In this document: positions 13,557 through 23,064 of the stretch, one piece after another
Layout: each line of letters opens with the position of its first letter
How positions within the stretch are numbered: position 1 is the stretch's first letter
Origin: Nanobdellota archaeon
Lineage (GTDB): Archaea; Nanobdellota; Nanobdellia; Pacearchaeales; GW2011-AR1
Direction of reading: 5' to 3'
Assembly (NCBI GenBank): GCA_024654565.1
Contig: JANLHM010000008.1
Coordinates: 1 to 42,653, forward strand
DNA: 42,653 nucleotides
Translations under genes and position numbers: made by a program
Notes under the pieces: generated by a model
Seen by the model: the letters and a program-made list of their open reading frames with translations, nothing else
The model's database searches: none
What the model was told of the DNA's origin: nothing

Positions 13557-16500
13557 ATGGTCGAAGGAAAAAGTCACCTTGTTGTAAAAAAATACTTAGA
13601 AGACCACTCACTTGTTGAGTCTAACATTATTTCATACAATGAGTTTGTTGAACACAGAATGCAAGAGATTGTTGATGAAATTTCAAATTCTCTTGAACAA
13701 GATGATGAAGAATTCAAAATCAAGCTTGGAAAGATTGAAGTAGGAAGGTCGATTGTAATAGAAGCAGACGGAAGCACTTCATCAATAATGCCTTATGAAG
13801 CTAGACTCAGAAATTTGACTTATGCTGCACCAATAACACTTGAACTAACTGTCAGAAAAGACGGACAGGTTGATTCTGAAATTGTTGAAATTGGAAAAAT
13901 TCCTGTGATGGTAAAAAGTAAAGTCTGTAATACTTCTGGCCTTGACAAAGAAAAACTAATTGAAAACTACCATGACCCACTCGACCCAGGGGGATACTTC
14001 ATAATTAAAGGAAATGAAAGAGTGATGGTTATGGCTGAGGACCTTGCTGAAAACCAGCCCTTTATTGAAGAAAATGCAAAAAAGATTCTTGTTTTGAAAC
14101 TCTTCAGTCTTAAAGGAACATATAGAATCCCTACAACCATTAAAGAAGGAAAAGAAGGAATTTTTGAAACTTCTTTCTCAAGATTTAAAGACATTCCAAC
14201 AATTGTTCTTCTTAAGGCACTTGGACTTACTAAAGAAGCTGAAATTGCAAAGTTTGTTTCCAAAGAAACTGACAGCATGATTGTTAACCTCTATGAATTT
14301 GCGAACCTTGGGACAGAAGAAGATGCTATGATGTTTATTGCTGAAAAAACAAACCTTCAGGGAACTAAAAAAGAAATTCTTGACAGAGTTAAACAACGAA
14401 TTGATTCATATCTTTTCCCGCATATTGGTCAAGATAAGCAATCAAGAATGAAAAAGGCTGTTACAATATGTAAACTCCTAAAACAACTAATTCTTGCAAA
14501 GGAAAACCCTAGCTTACACACTGATAAAGACCATTATGCAAATAAAAGGGTAAGACTTTCAGGGGACTTACTTTCGACACTTTTCAAGGTTAATCTTGGA
14601 ATTCTTATAAAAGACCTCCAATACTCACTCCAAAAGTCATCAAAAAGGAAAAAATTCTTTTCAATAAAAGTTCTTGCGAAGTCAACACTTTTTAGCCATA
14701 GAGTAGAGTCTGCAATTGCAACAGGCTCATGGACGGGAGAGAGAAGTGGGGTAACTCAGAATATGGACAAAACAAATTACCTTGCAACAATATCTCAATT
14801 GCAGAGAGTTTCTTCTATGCTTGAAAGCGGACAGGAAAATTTTAAAGCGAGAACTCTTCATCCAACACATTTTGGAAGGTTCTGCCCAATTGAAACCCCG
14901 GAAGGAACCGAAATTGGTTTAAGAAAAAACCTTGCACTCATGAGTAAAATTTCTACAAGAGTTGACCTGAACGAAGACAAATTCATAAAAGAACTTGAAA
15001 AATCAGGACTTAGTAAAGAGATTACAAAGGGTTTTGAAGTTTTTTTTAATGGGAATTATGTTGGAAATGTTGATAACCCAAAAGAATTTTCAAACTTGGT
15101 AAAAGAAAAGAGAAGAGCAGGAGAATTTCCTATTGAACTAACTCTCCATGAAAAAGAGGGGCTTGAATGTATCTCAATTTCAACTGAACCAGGAAGAGCT
15201 CTTCGACCACTTATCATTGTTGAAAATGGTGCTTCAAAGTTAAGGGATGAACATTTAATTCAACTTGAACAAGGAAATTTAAAATGGATGGATTTAGTTA
15301 GATCTGGAATTGTTGAATATATTGATGCTTCAGAAGAGGAAAGTGCCCTTGTTGCCCTTAATGAACAGGAAATAACTACTGAGCACACCCACATGGAAGT
15401 TGACCCAATTGCATTTCTTGGAGCTGTCACAAGTTTAGTTCCTTACGGAAATCACGATCAGTCCTCGAGACTTAACAGGGGTTCAAAGACTCAAAAGCAG
15501 GCACTTGGACTTTATGCTGCAAATTACCTTTGTAGACTTGACACAGATGTTTCAGTATTACAATATCCCCAAAAACCACTTGTTAGAAGTTTTGTTTATG
15601 ACACTTTAAACACTTACCCTGCAGGTCAAAATCTTACTGTTGCAATTATGACTTATGAAGGTTACAATATGGAAGACGCATTAGTTCTAAATAACGGAAG
15701 TCTTCAAAGAGGAGTTGGAAGAAGTTTTTACTTTCGACCTTATTCAGCAATAGAAATGAATTATGCTGGAGGACTCAGAGATGAAATAACTATTCCTGAA
15801 AAAGATGTTTCAGGTTACAAAATGGAATCTCTTTACGGATTGCTTGAGGATGATGGAATAGTATATCCGGAAGCAGATATAAATGAAAGTCAAGTTTTAA
15901 TTGGTAAAACATCCCCTCCAAAATTCCTTTCTGAAGCAAGAGAAATTTCAGTTAGAACAAAAAAAGAATCAAGTGTTACATTAAGGCAAGAAGAAAAAGG
16001 AATTGTTGAATCTGCATTTATAACTATTGATGACGAAGGAAATAAAATTGTTCAGATAAAAACAAGAGATTTAAGAATTCCTGAACTTGGAGATAAGTTT
16101 GCTACTGCTCATGGTCAAAAAGGAGTTATCGGGGCTCTTGTTGACGAAGAAGACATCCCATTCACAAATTCGGGAGTAAGGCCTGACGTACTTTTCAATC
16201 CTCATGGTCTTCCGAGCCGTATGACTGTTGGTTATTTACTTGAACTTCTTGCAGGTAAAACTGCTTCCCTGAGAGGAGAAATTGTTGACGGAACTTCCTT
16301 TAGCGGTGAAACAAAAAAAGATCTTGAAAGACAACTTAAGGCTCTTGGCTTCAGGTATGACGGAAAAGAAACTATGAGAAGTGGAGTAACTGGAAAAAAA
16401 ATTGAAACAAAGATTTTTATCGGGAATTTATATTATTTGAAACTTAAATATATGGTTGCAAATAAAATTCACGGAAGAGCCTCAGGAAAGATTGCACTTT

Positions 16501-16820
16501 TGACAAGGCAACCAATCGAAGGAAGGTCACGTGGAGGAGCTCTTAGACTCGGAGAAATGGAACAGCAAGCGCTTGTTGCACATGGAGCATCATTATTACT
16601 AAAAGAAAGGTATGACTCAGACAAGGTTGTTCTTCCTGTTTGTTCAAAATGTGGAGCTGTTGCAATTGAGGACAAAATAAGAGTTAAGACTTCATGCCCT
16701 GAATGCCACTCTGAAGAAATTGAACCTGTTGAAATTTCATATGCATTTAAGTTATTAGTTGAAGAATTACAGGGACTTCACGTTAACACTAAATTTAAAC
16801 TAAAGAATAAATACGAATAA
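13557..16820 (+). CDS. rpoB: RNA polymerase subunit B, undivided
   Basis: 1087 aa, a single B subunit (many methanogens and halophiles split it into B'' and B'). Landmarks: LDPGGYFIIKGNERV, GRFCPIETPEGTEIGLRKNLAL near residue 440, YEGYNMEDALVLN, PFTNSGVRPDVLFNPHGLPS, GRSRGGALRLGEMEQQALVAHGA, and a C-terminal zinc finger CSKCG...CPECHS. The start ATG is 1 base after the rpoH stop codon, and rpoA starts 7 bases after its own stop, so the three form one operon. Confidence 0.97.
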   Translation: MVEGKSHLVVKKYLEDHSLVESNIISYNEFVEHRMQEIVDEISNSLEQDDEEFKIKLGKIEVGRSIVIEADGSTSSIMPYEARLRNLTYAAPITLELTVRKDGQVDSEIVEIGKIPVMVKSKVCNTSGLDKEKLIENYHDPLDPGGYFIIKGNERVMVMAEDLAENQPFIEENAKKILVLKLFSLKGTYRIPTTIKEGKEGIFETSFSRFKDIPTIVLLKALGLTKEAEIAKFVSKETDSMIVNLYEFANLGTEEDAMMFIAEKTNLQGTKKEILDRVKQRIDSYLFPHIGQDKQSRMKKAVTICKLLKQLILAKENPSLHTDKDHYANKRVRLSGDLLSTLFKVNLGILIKDLQYSLQKSSKRKKFFSIKVLAKSTLFSHRVESAIATGSWTGERSGVTQNMDKTNYLATISQLQRVSSMLESGQENFKARTLHPTHFGRFCPIETPEGTEIGLRKNLALMSKISTRVDLNEDKFIKELEKSGLSKEITKGFEVFFNGNYVGNVDNPKEFSNLVKEKRRAGEFPIELTLHEKEGLECISISTEPGRALRPLIIVENGASKLRDEHLIQLEQGNLKWMDLVRSGIVEYIDASEEESALVALNEQEITTEHTHMEVDPIAFLGAVTSLVPYGNHDQSSRLNRGSKTQKQALGLYAANYLCRLDTDVSVLQYPQKPLVRSFVYDTLNTYPAGQNLTVAIMTYEGYNMEDALVLNNGSLQRGVGRSFYFRPYSAIEMNYAGGLRDEITIPEKDVSGYKMESLYGLLEDDGIVYPEADINESQVLIGKTSPPKFLSEAREISVRTKKESSVTLRQEEKGIVESAFITIDDEGNKIVQIKTRDLRIPELGDKFATAHGQKGVIGALVDEEDIPFTNSGVRPDVLFNPHGLPSRMTVGYLLELLAGKTASLRGEIVDGTSFSGETKKDLERQLKALGFRYDGKETMRSGVTGKKIETKIFIGNLYYLKLKYMVANKIHGRASGKIALLTRQPIEGRSRGGALRLGEMEQQALVAHGASLLLKERYDSDKVVLPVCSKCGAVAIEDKIRVKTSCPECHSEEIEPVEISYAFKLLVEELQGLHVNTKFKLKNKYE

Positions 16821-16827
16821 ACAAAAA

Positions 16828-19800
16828 ATGAAAAAAGTCGTAAGTAAAAAAATCGGGGAAATAAAGTTCTCTCTTCTTAGCCCGGAGCAGATTAAAAAAA
16901 TTTCAGTTGCAAAGATTGTGACTCCTGAACTTTATGACATCGACGGATATCCTGTTGACGGAGGACTTATGGACTTAAGACTTGGAGCAATTGATGCAGG
17001 AGTAAGATGTAGGACTTGTGGGGGAAAAATTAAGGAGTGCCTTGGACACCCTGGAAGTATTGACCTTGCTAAATCAATAATTCACTTAAAATATATTCCT
17101 GTAATTGAACTTGGACTCAGATGTTTCTGTCAGGAATGCGGAAAACTTATGCTTGATGACAAAGACTTGAAAAAATATTCACTAAGTGAAAGAGCAAAGA
17201 AAGCAAAAGACAATAAAAAATGTCCCCATTGTCAAGCTCAGCAAGAAAAAGTAAAGTTGGAAAAACCAACAAGTTTCTATAAGGGTAAAACAAGAATTTT
17301 CCCGACAGAGATAAGAGAAAGTCTTGTCAAAATACCTGATGAGGAATTAAGGAAAATAGGAATTGACCCAGTTACATGCAGAATTGAGTGGTCTATTTTA
17401 AATTCTTTAATTGTTCCGCCAGTGACTGTTAGACCAAGTATTATCCTTGAATCTGGTGAAAGAAGTGAAGACGATTTAACGCATAAACTTTCAGACATCA
17501 TAAGAGCAAATCAAAGACTCTGGGAAAACCTTAACGCGGGAGCGCCCGAAGTTATAATTGAAGACCTTTGGGATTTACTTCAATATCACGTTACAACTTT
17601 CTTTGACAACACTGTTGCGAGAGTTCCTCCAGCTAGACACAGAAGTGGACAACCATTAAAGACTATTACTGAAAGGATAAAAGGAAAAGAGGGAAGAATA
17701 AGAAAAAACATCGCCGGAAAAAGAGTTAACTATTCTGGAAGAACTGTTGTGAGCCCTGACCCAAACATAAACATCAATGAAGTGGGAATTCCATTTGAAA
17801 TTGCAAAGATTGTGACAGTATGTGAAACAGTTAACGACATAAATAAAGAGAAACTTACAAAACTAATAAGAAATGGTGAAAACTGGCCAGGGGCAAATTA
17901 TATTATAAGGCCTGACGGAAGAAAGAAAAAAATAAACCCTGAACTTCAAGAAGAGATTATAGAAGAATTAAAACCAGGGTACAAAGTTGAAAGACACCTT
18001 CAGGATGGAGATATTGTTCTTTTCAACAGACACCCTTCACTTCACAGAGCAAGTCTTATGGCACACTTTGTAAGAGTTCTTCCTGGAAGGACATTTAGAG
18101 TTCACCCAGCTGCAGCAAACCCATATAACGCAGACTTTGACGGAGATGAAATGAATATACACTCACCTCAAAATGAAGAAGCAAGGTCAGAAGCAAAAAT
18201 TCTTTTAGATGTAAAACAAAATTTAATTTCTCCAAAAAACAACACAAACCTTATTGGGTGTATTGTTGACGCTGTTACTGGAAATTATGTTCTTGGGAAA
18301 AAAGATTTTTCAAGAGAAGACGCTAATCAGCTCCTGTATAAATCAGGAATTGAAGCAGATATTGATAAAAAAACTGTAACTGGAAAAGAAATTTTCTCAA
18401 TGATTATCCCTGAAGTTGACTTTTCGAGTGGCTCAATTGAAATAAAAAAGGGGAAGATTATAAGGGGAGAAATTGACAAAAGTACTTTTGGAGATGAAGA
18501 CGGGGAATTAGTTAAAATAATTGACCAAAAATACGGAAGAAATGTTGCATTTGACTCAATAAAAAAAGCCTTTAACCTTGGTAAAAATCACCTTTCTGAA
18601 GTTGGAATTACTGCATCTGTTGAAGACTTTGACCTTGATGAAGACACAATTAACGAAAGTGAAAAAGTAATAAAAGCAACTGAAAAAAAGTGTGAAGAAA
18701 TTATTGAGTCTTATAGAGACGGGTCAATTGAACTTATACCTGGTAAAACTTCTGAAGAATCTAGAGAAATTCACCTCCTTAAAGTATTGAATGAAGTGAG
18801 GACAAAAGTTGGTGCAATTGTTAAAGAAAATTTCCCTGCAACAAACCCTGTTAGTGACATGATTAAGTCGGGTGGTGGAGGAAACATACTTAACATTACT
18901 CAGATGGCTTCATGTGTTGGTCAGCAGGCATTTCAAGGTGGAAGAATTGACTTTGGATACTCTGAAAGAACTCTCCCATTTTTCAAGAAAAAAGATTTGT
19001 CTCCAAAAGCGAGGGGTTTTATTAAGAGCGCTTTTATAAAAGGTTTACATCCTGATGAATTTTTCTTCCAAGCAATTACAGGGCGTGATTCACTTATGGA
19101 TACTGCACTTAGAACTCCTAAATCAGGTTATTTGTACAGACGCCTTGCTAATGCGCTACAGGATATGAGAGTTGAATACGACGGAACAATAAGAGATTCT
19201 GGGAAGAACATTATCCAATTCCAATATGGCTCTGATGGTTATGACGTTTCAAAAATTCACTTAAAAGAGAAGATTTCTCCTGGGGAAGCAATTGGACTTG
19301 TAACTGCACAATCATTCGGTGAAGCTTCGACTCAGATGGTTTTGAGAACTTTCCATATGGCTGGTGTTGCTGAAATGCAGGTTACAACGGGTTTACCAAG
19401 AATTATTGAAATTTTTGACGCGAGAAAAAAACCTTCTTCACCGAAGATGGAAGTTTATCTTGACAAGGAATATAACAATGAAGAGAGTGCCAAAACTTTT
19501 GCTACCAAAATAAAAGAAGTTACATTGAGGGAAATTGCCTCTGAAGTTCACCTTGACTTTGCAGGTAAAAAAATAACAATTGACTTAGATAAAGATCAAC
19601 TTAAAAAGACTCACATGACTCCAAACAAAGTTTCTGAAAGGTTAAATGAAATGGGATTCAGCGTTGAAAATAAAGGAAACCTTATAATTTTGAGTGCGAG
19701 CGAAGGCGGATTTAAAGAACTTTATCAATTAAAAGAAAAAATTAAGAAATCAATTATTTCAGGTGTAAAAGGAGTTGAGCAAATCCTTATTGTTAAAAGA

Positions 19801-20316
19801 GGCAAAGACTTTGCAGTTGTTACTCTTGGAACAAATCTTAAAGAGATAATGAAACTTAAAGAAGTTGATAAAAAAAGGACCGTCTCAAACGACATCCATG
19901 AAGTTGCAGGAATATTTGGAATTGAAGCTTCAAGGCAATTGATAATACATGAAATTAAGGAAATTCTTGATTCTCAAGGTCTTGATATCCATTCAAAACA
20001 TCTTGAACTTATTGCTGATGCTATGACAAACACGGGGGAAGTTAAGGGAGTCACAAGAATGGGAATAATTGCACAGAAAGCCTCAATACTTGCAAGAGCA
20101 ACTTTTGAAACCCCTGTAAAACAGTTTGTAAACTCAATTGTTAAAGGTTCAACGGATAAACTTGAGAGTGTAATTGAAAACATAATTTTAAATCAGCCAG
20201 TTCCTGTTGGAACAGGTTTACCTGGTCTAGTAGTTAACGTGATTGGACCACTTTCAAAAGAGGAAAAAAGCAAAAAAACAGCAACTTCCCAAATTGTTGA
20301 AGCAACTAACCGATGA
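16828..20316 (+). CDS. rpoA: RNA polymerase subunit A, fused A' and A''
   Basis: 1162 aa. The N-terminal zinc site is CRTCGG...CLGHPG with a second CQECG/CPHCQ. The catalytic magnesium loop is NPYNADFDGDEMN near residue 437. Most archaea break this subunit after the region here at about residue 815 (YGSDGYDVSKIH); here translation runs on through the A'' start (ISPGEAIGLVTAQSFGEAS) to a normal A'' end. The nearly universal GEPGTQ before the trigger loop reads GEASTQ (about residues 830-835). The fusion is a lineage marker; the substitution is odd and could be tested by alignment. Confidence 0.96.
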   Translation: MKKVVSKKIGEIKFSLLSPEQIKKISVAKIVTPELYDIDGYPVDGGLMDLRLGAIDAGVRCRTCGGKIKECLGHPGSIDLAKSIIHLKYIPVIELGLRCFCQECGKLMLDDKDLKKYSLSERAKKAKDNKKCPHCQAQQEKVKLEKPTSFYKGKTRIFPTEIRESLVKIPDEELRKIGIDPVTCRIEWSILNSLIVPPVTVRPSIILESGERSEDDLTHKLSDIIRANQRLWENLNAGAPEVIIEDLWDLLQYHVTTFFDNTVARVPPARHRSGQPLKTITERIKGKEGRIRKNIAGKRVNYSGRTVVSPDPNININEVGIPFEIAKIVTVCETVNDINKEKLTKLIRNGENWPGANYIIRPDGRKKKINPELQEEIIEELKPGYKVERHLQDGDIVLFNRHPSLHRASLMAHFVRVLPGRTFRVHPAAANPYNADFDGDEMNIHSPQNEEARSEAKILLDVKQNLISPKNNTNLIGCIVDAVTGNYVLGKKDFSREDANQLLYKSGIEADIDKKTVTGKEIFSMIIPEVDFSSGSIEIKKGKIIRGEIDKSTFGDEDGELVKIIDQKYGRNVAFDSIKKAFNLGKNHLSEVGITASVEDFDLDEDTINESEKVIKATEKKCEEIIESYRDGSIELIPGKTSEESREIHLLKVLNEVRTKVGAIVKENFPATNPVSDMIKSGGGGNILNITQMASCVGQQAFQGGRIDFGYSERTLPFFKKKDLSPKARGFIKSAFIKGLHPDEFFFQAITGRDSLMDTALRTPKSGYLYRRLANALQDMRVEYDGTIRDSGKNIIQFQYGSDGYDVSKIHLKEKISPGEAIGLVTAQSFGEASTQMVLRTFHMAGVAEMQVTTGLPRIIEIFDARKKPSSPKMEVYLDKEYNNEESAKTFATKIKEVTLREIASEVHLDFAGKKITIDLDKDQLKKTHMTPNKVSERLNEMGFSVENKGNLIILSASEGGFKELYQLKEKIKKSIISGVKGVEQILIVKRGKDFAVVTLGTNLKEIMKLKEVDKKRTVSNDIHEVAGIFGIEASRQLIIHEIKEILDSQGLDIHSKHLELIADAMTNTGEVKGVTRMGIIAQKASILARATFETPVKQFVNSIVKGSTDKLESVIENIILNQPVPVGTGLPGLVVNVIGPLSKEEKSKKTATSQIVEATNR

Positions 20317-20413
20317 TTTTACCGACGACAAAATGTTTCTCAACCAATTACATTTCAAACTAAAAATAAAAACAACAATTTTATAAATCAACTTAATATA
20401 AAGAGTTATAACC

Positions 20414-20830
20414 ATGGTTAACACAATTGATATGCAGGACCTAAGACACCTAAATTTATTTAGAAAAATTACAAGAATTCCAACAAGATACTGTTTTAGT
20501 TACAATGAAACTTTAATGTTTTGTGTCCACAGAAGTGAACTCTCACAAGCTCTTGGAAGAAATGGAGAAAATTTAAGGGAGATGTCTAACATAACTAAGA
20601 AGAGGATAAGAGTTCTCCCAATCCCTAACGGAATTGAAAATTCAAAATCATTTATACAATCTATTGTTGCCCCAGTTACATTCAAAGATATTGAAATTAC
20701 CCCCAATGAAATAATTGTAAACGCTGGGTCTGAAAACAAGGCTGCCCTTCTCGGAAGAAACAAAAGAAGATTTCTTGAAATGAAAAAAATTGTAAAAGAT
20801 TTTTTCAAGGTTGATTACAGAATTATATAA
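20414..20830 (+). CDS. nusA: Archaeal NusA-like KH-domain protein
   Basis: 138 aa. Two KH-like domains without the N-terminal and S1 parts of bacterial NusA. The first has SELSQALGRNGENLREMS (GxxG loop GRNG), the second NAGSENKAALLGRNKRRFLEM. It is involved in transcription elongation or termination. It usually follows rpoA and rpl30e; here rpl30e is missing between rpoA and nusA. It has its own TATA (TTTTATAAAT, near 20380-20389), so it is not strictly dependent on the rpo promoter. Confidence 0.92.
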   Translation: MVNTIDMQDLRHLNLFRKITRIPTRYCFSYNETLMFCVHRSELSQALGRNGENLREMSNITKKRIRVLPIPNGIENSKSFIQSIVAPVTFKDIEITPNEIIVNAGSENKAALLGRNKRRFLEMKKIVKDFFKVDYRII

Positions 20831-20839
20831 TTAAGAAAA

Positions 20840-20947
20840 TAAAAATTGTATAATCAAAAATAGAAAAATTGTATAACCGAGAACGTAAAAATTGTATAAT
20901 TAACACTATAAGATTGGATAATCAAAAACATAAATTGTTATAAACTT
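20840..20947 (+). repeat. Five tandem about 23 bp units with TTGTATAA core
   Basis: Units begin near 20841, 20864, 20887, 20910 and 20932, each with AAAAATTGTATAA or a close variant (AAGATTGGATAA, AAATTGTTATAA). The first three are spaced exactly 23 bases, about two helical turns, the last two 22-23. The final unit provides the TATA box of the following gene. This could be an array of regulator or TBP-like binding sites. Confidence 0.75.
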
Positions 20948-20965
20948 CTTTTTTTGGATATCCTT

Positions 20966-21760
20966 ATGAAAGAGGGTAAACTCGTTAGGGATGGAATTAT
21001 TAAGATTCTTAAAGAGGACAAAATAGAACACTCCTACCACATTGCCTCTAAAAACGAGTTTGGGAAAAAATTAGATGAGAAATTAGTTGAGGAAGTTTAT
21101 GAATTTCTGGAAAGTAAAAATGAAGAGGAAATTTCAGATGTCGAAGAAGTCCTTAGTGCAATAAAGGAATTTTACAGTTTAGATAAAGAGAAAATTGAGT
21201 TGATAAAGAAGAATAAGTATGAAAAACGTGGGGGATTTAGAAAAAGAATAATTCTTGATGAAGTTAAGGAAAATAACCCCAAAATAGTAGATAATTGTTT
21301 TTTTTGTCAAGTATACGGGGATGGAAAAGAAGTAGAATCTGAAAACAACCATTTTTACACAAGGTTTGACCGATTTCCAATCACTCCCGGGCATATTGAA
21401 ATAATCCCAAAAAGGCATGTTGTTACCCTTGATGAACTAACTCCCCATGAATGGGCTTCATTAAACCCCATAATAAAAGAAACCTTGGACAGGATTGTTT
21501 CTTCAAATCTTGAAGAAAAGTATTTTGAATTTTTAGAGAACCCAATTAATTCCTCTTCTGAAAACTTTTTGAGAAAAGCTGTTGAGTCACCTTTCATCCA
21601 TTTGAGACCTGACGCTTACACTCATGGAATCAATGACGGGGAGGCTTCTGGAAGAACTGTTCACCATCTACACTGGCACATAATTCCAAGATATGTTGGA
21701 GACGTCCCAAATCCCCGTGGCGGAGTAAGGCACATAATTCCTGAGAAAGGATTTTATTAA
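20966..21760 (+). CDS. MazG/HisE-like pyrophosphohydrolase fused to HIT hydrolase
   Basis: 264 aa from the ATG at 20966, about 25 bases after the TATA in the last tandem repeat. Residues 1-95 resemble the all-alpha NTP pyrophosphatase family (KLVRDGIIKILKED, KLVEEVYEFLE, EEISDVEEVLSAI, KRGGFRKRIIL). Residues from about 105 are a HIT domain: CFFC, HFYTRFDRFPITPGHIEIIPKRH and the histidine triad HLHWHIIP. HIT enzymes cleave nucleotide phosphoramidates and AppA-like substrates. The fusion suggests a two-step nucleotide sanitation enzyme. The domain boundary is estimated by eye. Confidence 0.85.
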   Translation: MKEGKLVRDGIIKILKEDKIEHSYHIASKNEFGKKLDEKLVEEVYEFLESKNEEEISDVEEVLSAIKEFYSLDKEKIELIKKNKYEKRGGFRKRIILDEVKENNPKIVDNCFFCQVYGDGKEVESENNHFYTRFDRFPITPGHIEIIPKRHVVTLDELTPHEWASLNPIIKETLDRIVSSNLEEKYFEFLENPINSSSENFLRKAVESPFIHLRPDAYTHGINDGEASGRTVHHLHWHIIPRYVGDVPNPRGGVRHIIPEKGFY

Positions 21761-21766
21761 CAAAAA

Positions 21767-22117
21767 ATGAAGAAAACAATTGATGAAAAAAATTATTTTA
21801 TTTTATATGAAGGCTTAGTAGAGGAAATGAAAGTTCATCTTGAAAATTTAATTGGGCTTTGGGACAAAAACCTAAAAGAGATGATTATTGAAGACTTAAA
21901 TTGCTTGGAGAACATTTCTTCTGAAGAGAATAAAGAAGTTTCTGACATGTACAGGAGAATTTATTATTCAAAAGAGAAATTGATGTACCGGGTTAATTCA
22001 AGTGACAAATTTACTCAAAAATTTGTCTTTCCCCTAATTGTTGAAAATTCAAAAAAAGCAGATAAAAAGTTTCTCGAGAAAAATCCTGATTACAAGATAG
22101 TTCAGCATAACCTTTAA
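21767..22117 (+). CDS. Unknown helical protein
   Basis: 116 aa, rich in Lys and Glu, predicted mostly helical, no recognised motif. The ATG is 6 bases after the stop of the MazG-HIT gene, so it is probably co-transcribed. The codon pattern is like its neighbours. Function unknown. Confidence 0.6.
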   Translation: MKKTIDEKNYFILYEGLVEEMKVHLENLIGLWDKNLKEMIIEDLNCLENISSEENKEVSDMYRRIYYSKEKLMYRVNSSDKFTQKFVFPLIVENSKKADKKFLEKNPDYKIVQHNL

Positions 22118-22149
22118 AAACTAATTTTCTTAAGAATAGTCATACTAAA

Positions 22150-22572
22150 ATGGGATTAAAAAGTGCATTTAAAAAGGTAAAGGACCGAAAGAAGTTCAGA
22201 TGGAAAGACAGAGATTACAAAGTGCATACTCTAGACCTCTTTGCAAAATCTGACCCTCTTCAAGGAGCAAACCAGGCAAAGGGAATTGTTCTTTCAAAAT
22301 TTCAAAAAGAAGCAAGACAACCAAACTCGGCTATGAGAAAATGTTGCAGAGTTCAATTAACTAAAAACGGAAAGGTTGTTGGGGTTTTTATTCCAGGAAA
22401 CCTTGCACAAAAGTTTGTTGATGAACATGACGAAGTTATGATTGAAAGAATTGGTGGAAAGCAGGGAAAGAGTAAAGGAGACATGCCGGGGATCAGGTAC
22501 CAAGTTATAAAAGTAAATGATCAGCCCCTTCACAGATTGTGGCAGGGACTTATCCAGAAGGGTAGAAGATAA
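22150..22572 (+). CDS. rps12: Ribosomal protein uS12
   Basis: 140 aa. It forms part of the decoding centre of the small subunit. [13 protein letters not shown] and [18 protein letters not shown] are the conserved loops, and the length is typical for archaea. A 4-gene run follows in the same direction: two small unknown genes, then rps7. Confidence 0.96.
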   Translation: MGLKSAFKKVKDRKKFRWKDRDYKVHTLDLFAKSDPLQGANQAKGIVLSKFQKEARQPNSAMRKCCRVQLTKNGKVVGVFIPGNLAQKFVDEHDEVMIERIGGKQGKSKGDMPGIRYQVIKVNDQPLHRLWQGLIQKGRR

Positions 22573-22573
22573 A

Positions 22574-22864
22574 ATGGAAAAAAATTTTAGATTCACAGAA
22601 AATGAATATTACGGAAGGGTTGTCCCATATTTACAAGAAATTACGGACGCCCATGACATTGGTGAAGATGAGGCTTTATACTCTTTAAACTCTGAAATCC
22701 AGATTTTTGAATTAAAAACCCCCTATGAATCGTTAGAAATTATTAGAATAAAAGGTTTTGAAAATGTGAAGCCTAAGTTTAATGTCCGTTTAAACACTGA
22801 TGACTTTGAATTGATGAACAACCTAGAAAAAATATCAAAAGGGAATTGTGTGAAAAAAAAATGA
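22574..22864 (+). CDS. Unknown small acidic protein between S12 and S7
   Basis: 96 aa from the ATG one base after the rps12 stop. No family recognised; mixed alpha/beta pattern with ESLEIIRIKGFENVKPKFNV. The stop overlaps the start of the next small gene by ATGA, giving tight coupling with the ribosomal genes. Its place inside the otherwise conserved rps12-rps7 pair suggests a translation-linked role, but this is only context. Confidence 0.65.
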   Translation: MEKNFRFTENEYYGRVVPYLQEITDAHDIGEDEALYSLNSEIQIFELKTPYESLEIIRIKGFENVKPKFNVRLNTDDFELMNNLEKISKGNCVKKK

Positions 22865-23064
22865 ACAAAATTTATTCCCGAGAAGACTGGGACACTTATC
22901 AAGGAAATTTAGGTAAAGACCCCGATTCGATTTGGTACAATCAATTTTTTGGAAAGGTTTATCTTGCGCTTGAAAAAGGAAAAGAATTTTTTAGTTTGGA
23001 TAGAACTCAGTTTGAAAAAACATCAAAAAATAAAAAAACATTGGAGAACAAAAAGTATGATTGA
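22861..23064 (+). CDS. Unknown small protein between S12 and S7
   Basis: 67 aa from the ATG at 22861, inside the ATGA overlap with the previous gene. The tail overlaps the start of rps7 by 8 bases. The sequence has an aromatic N-terminal half (YSREDWDTYQG, SIWYNQFFGKVYLAL) and a lysine-rich end. No family recognised. Confidence 0.6.
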   Translation: MNKIYSREDWDTYQGNLGKDPDSIWYNQFFGKVYLALEKGKEFFSLDRTQFEKTSKNKKTLENKKYD

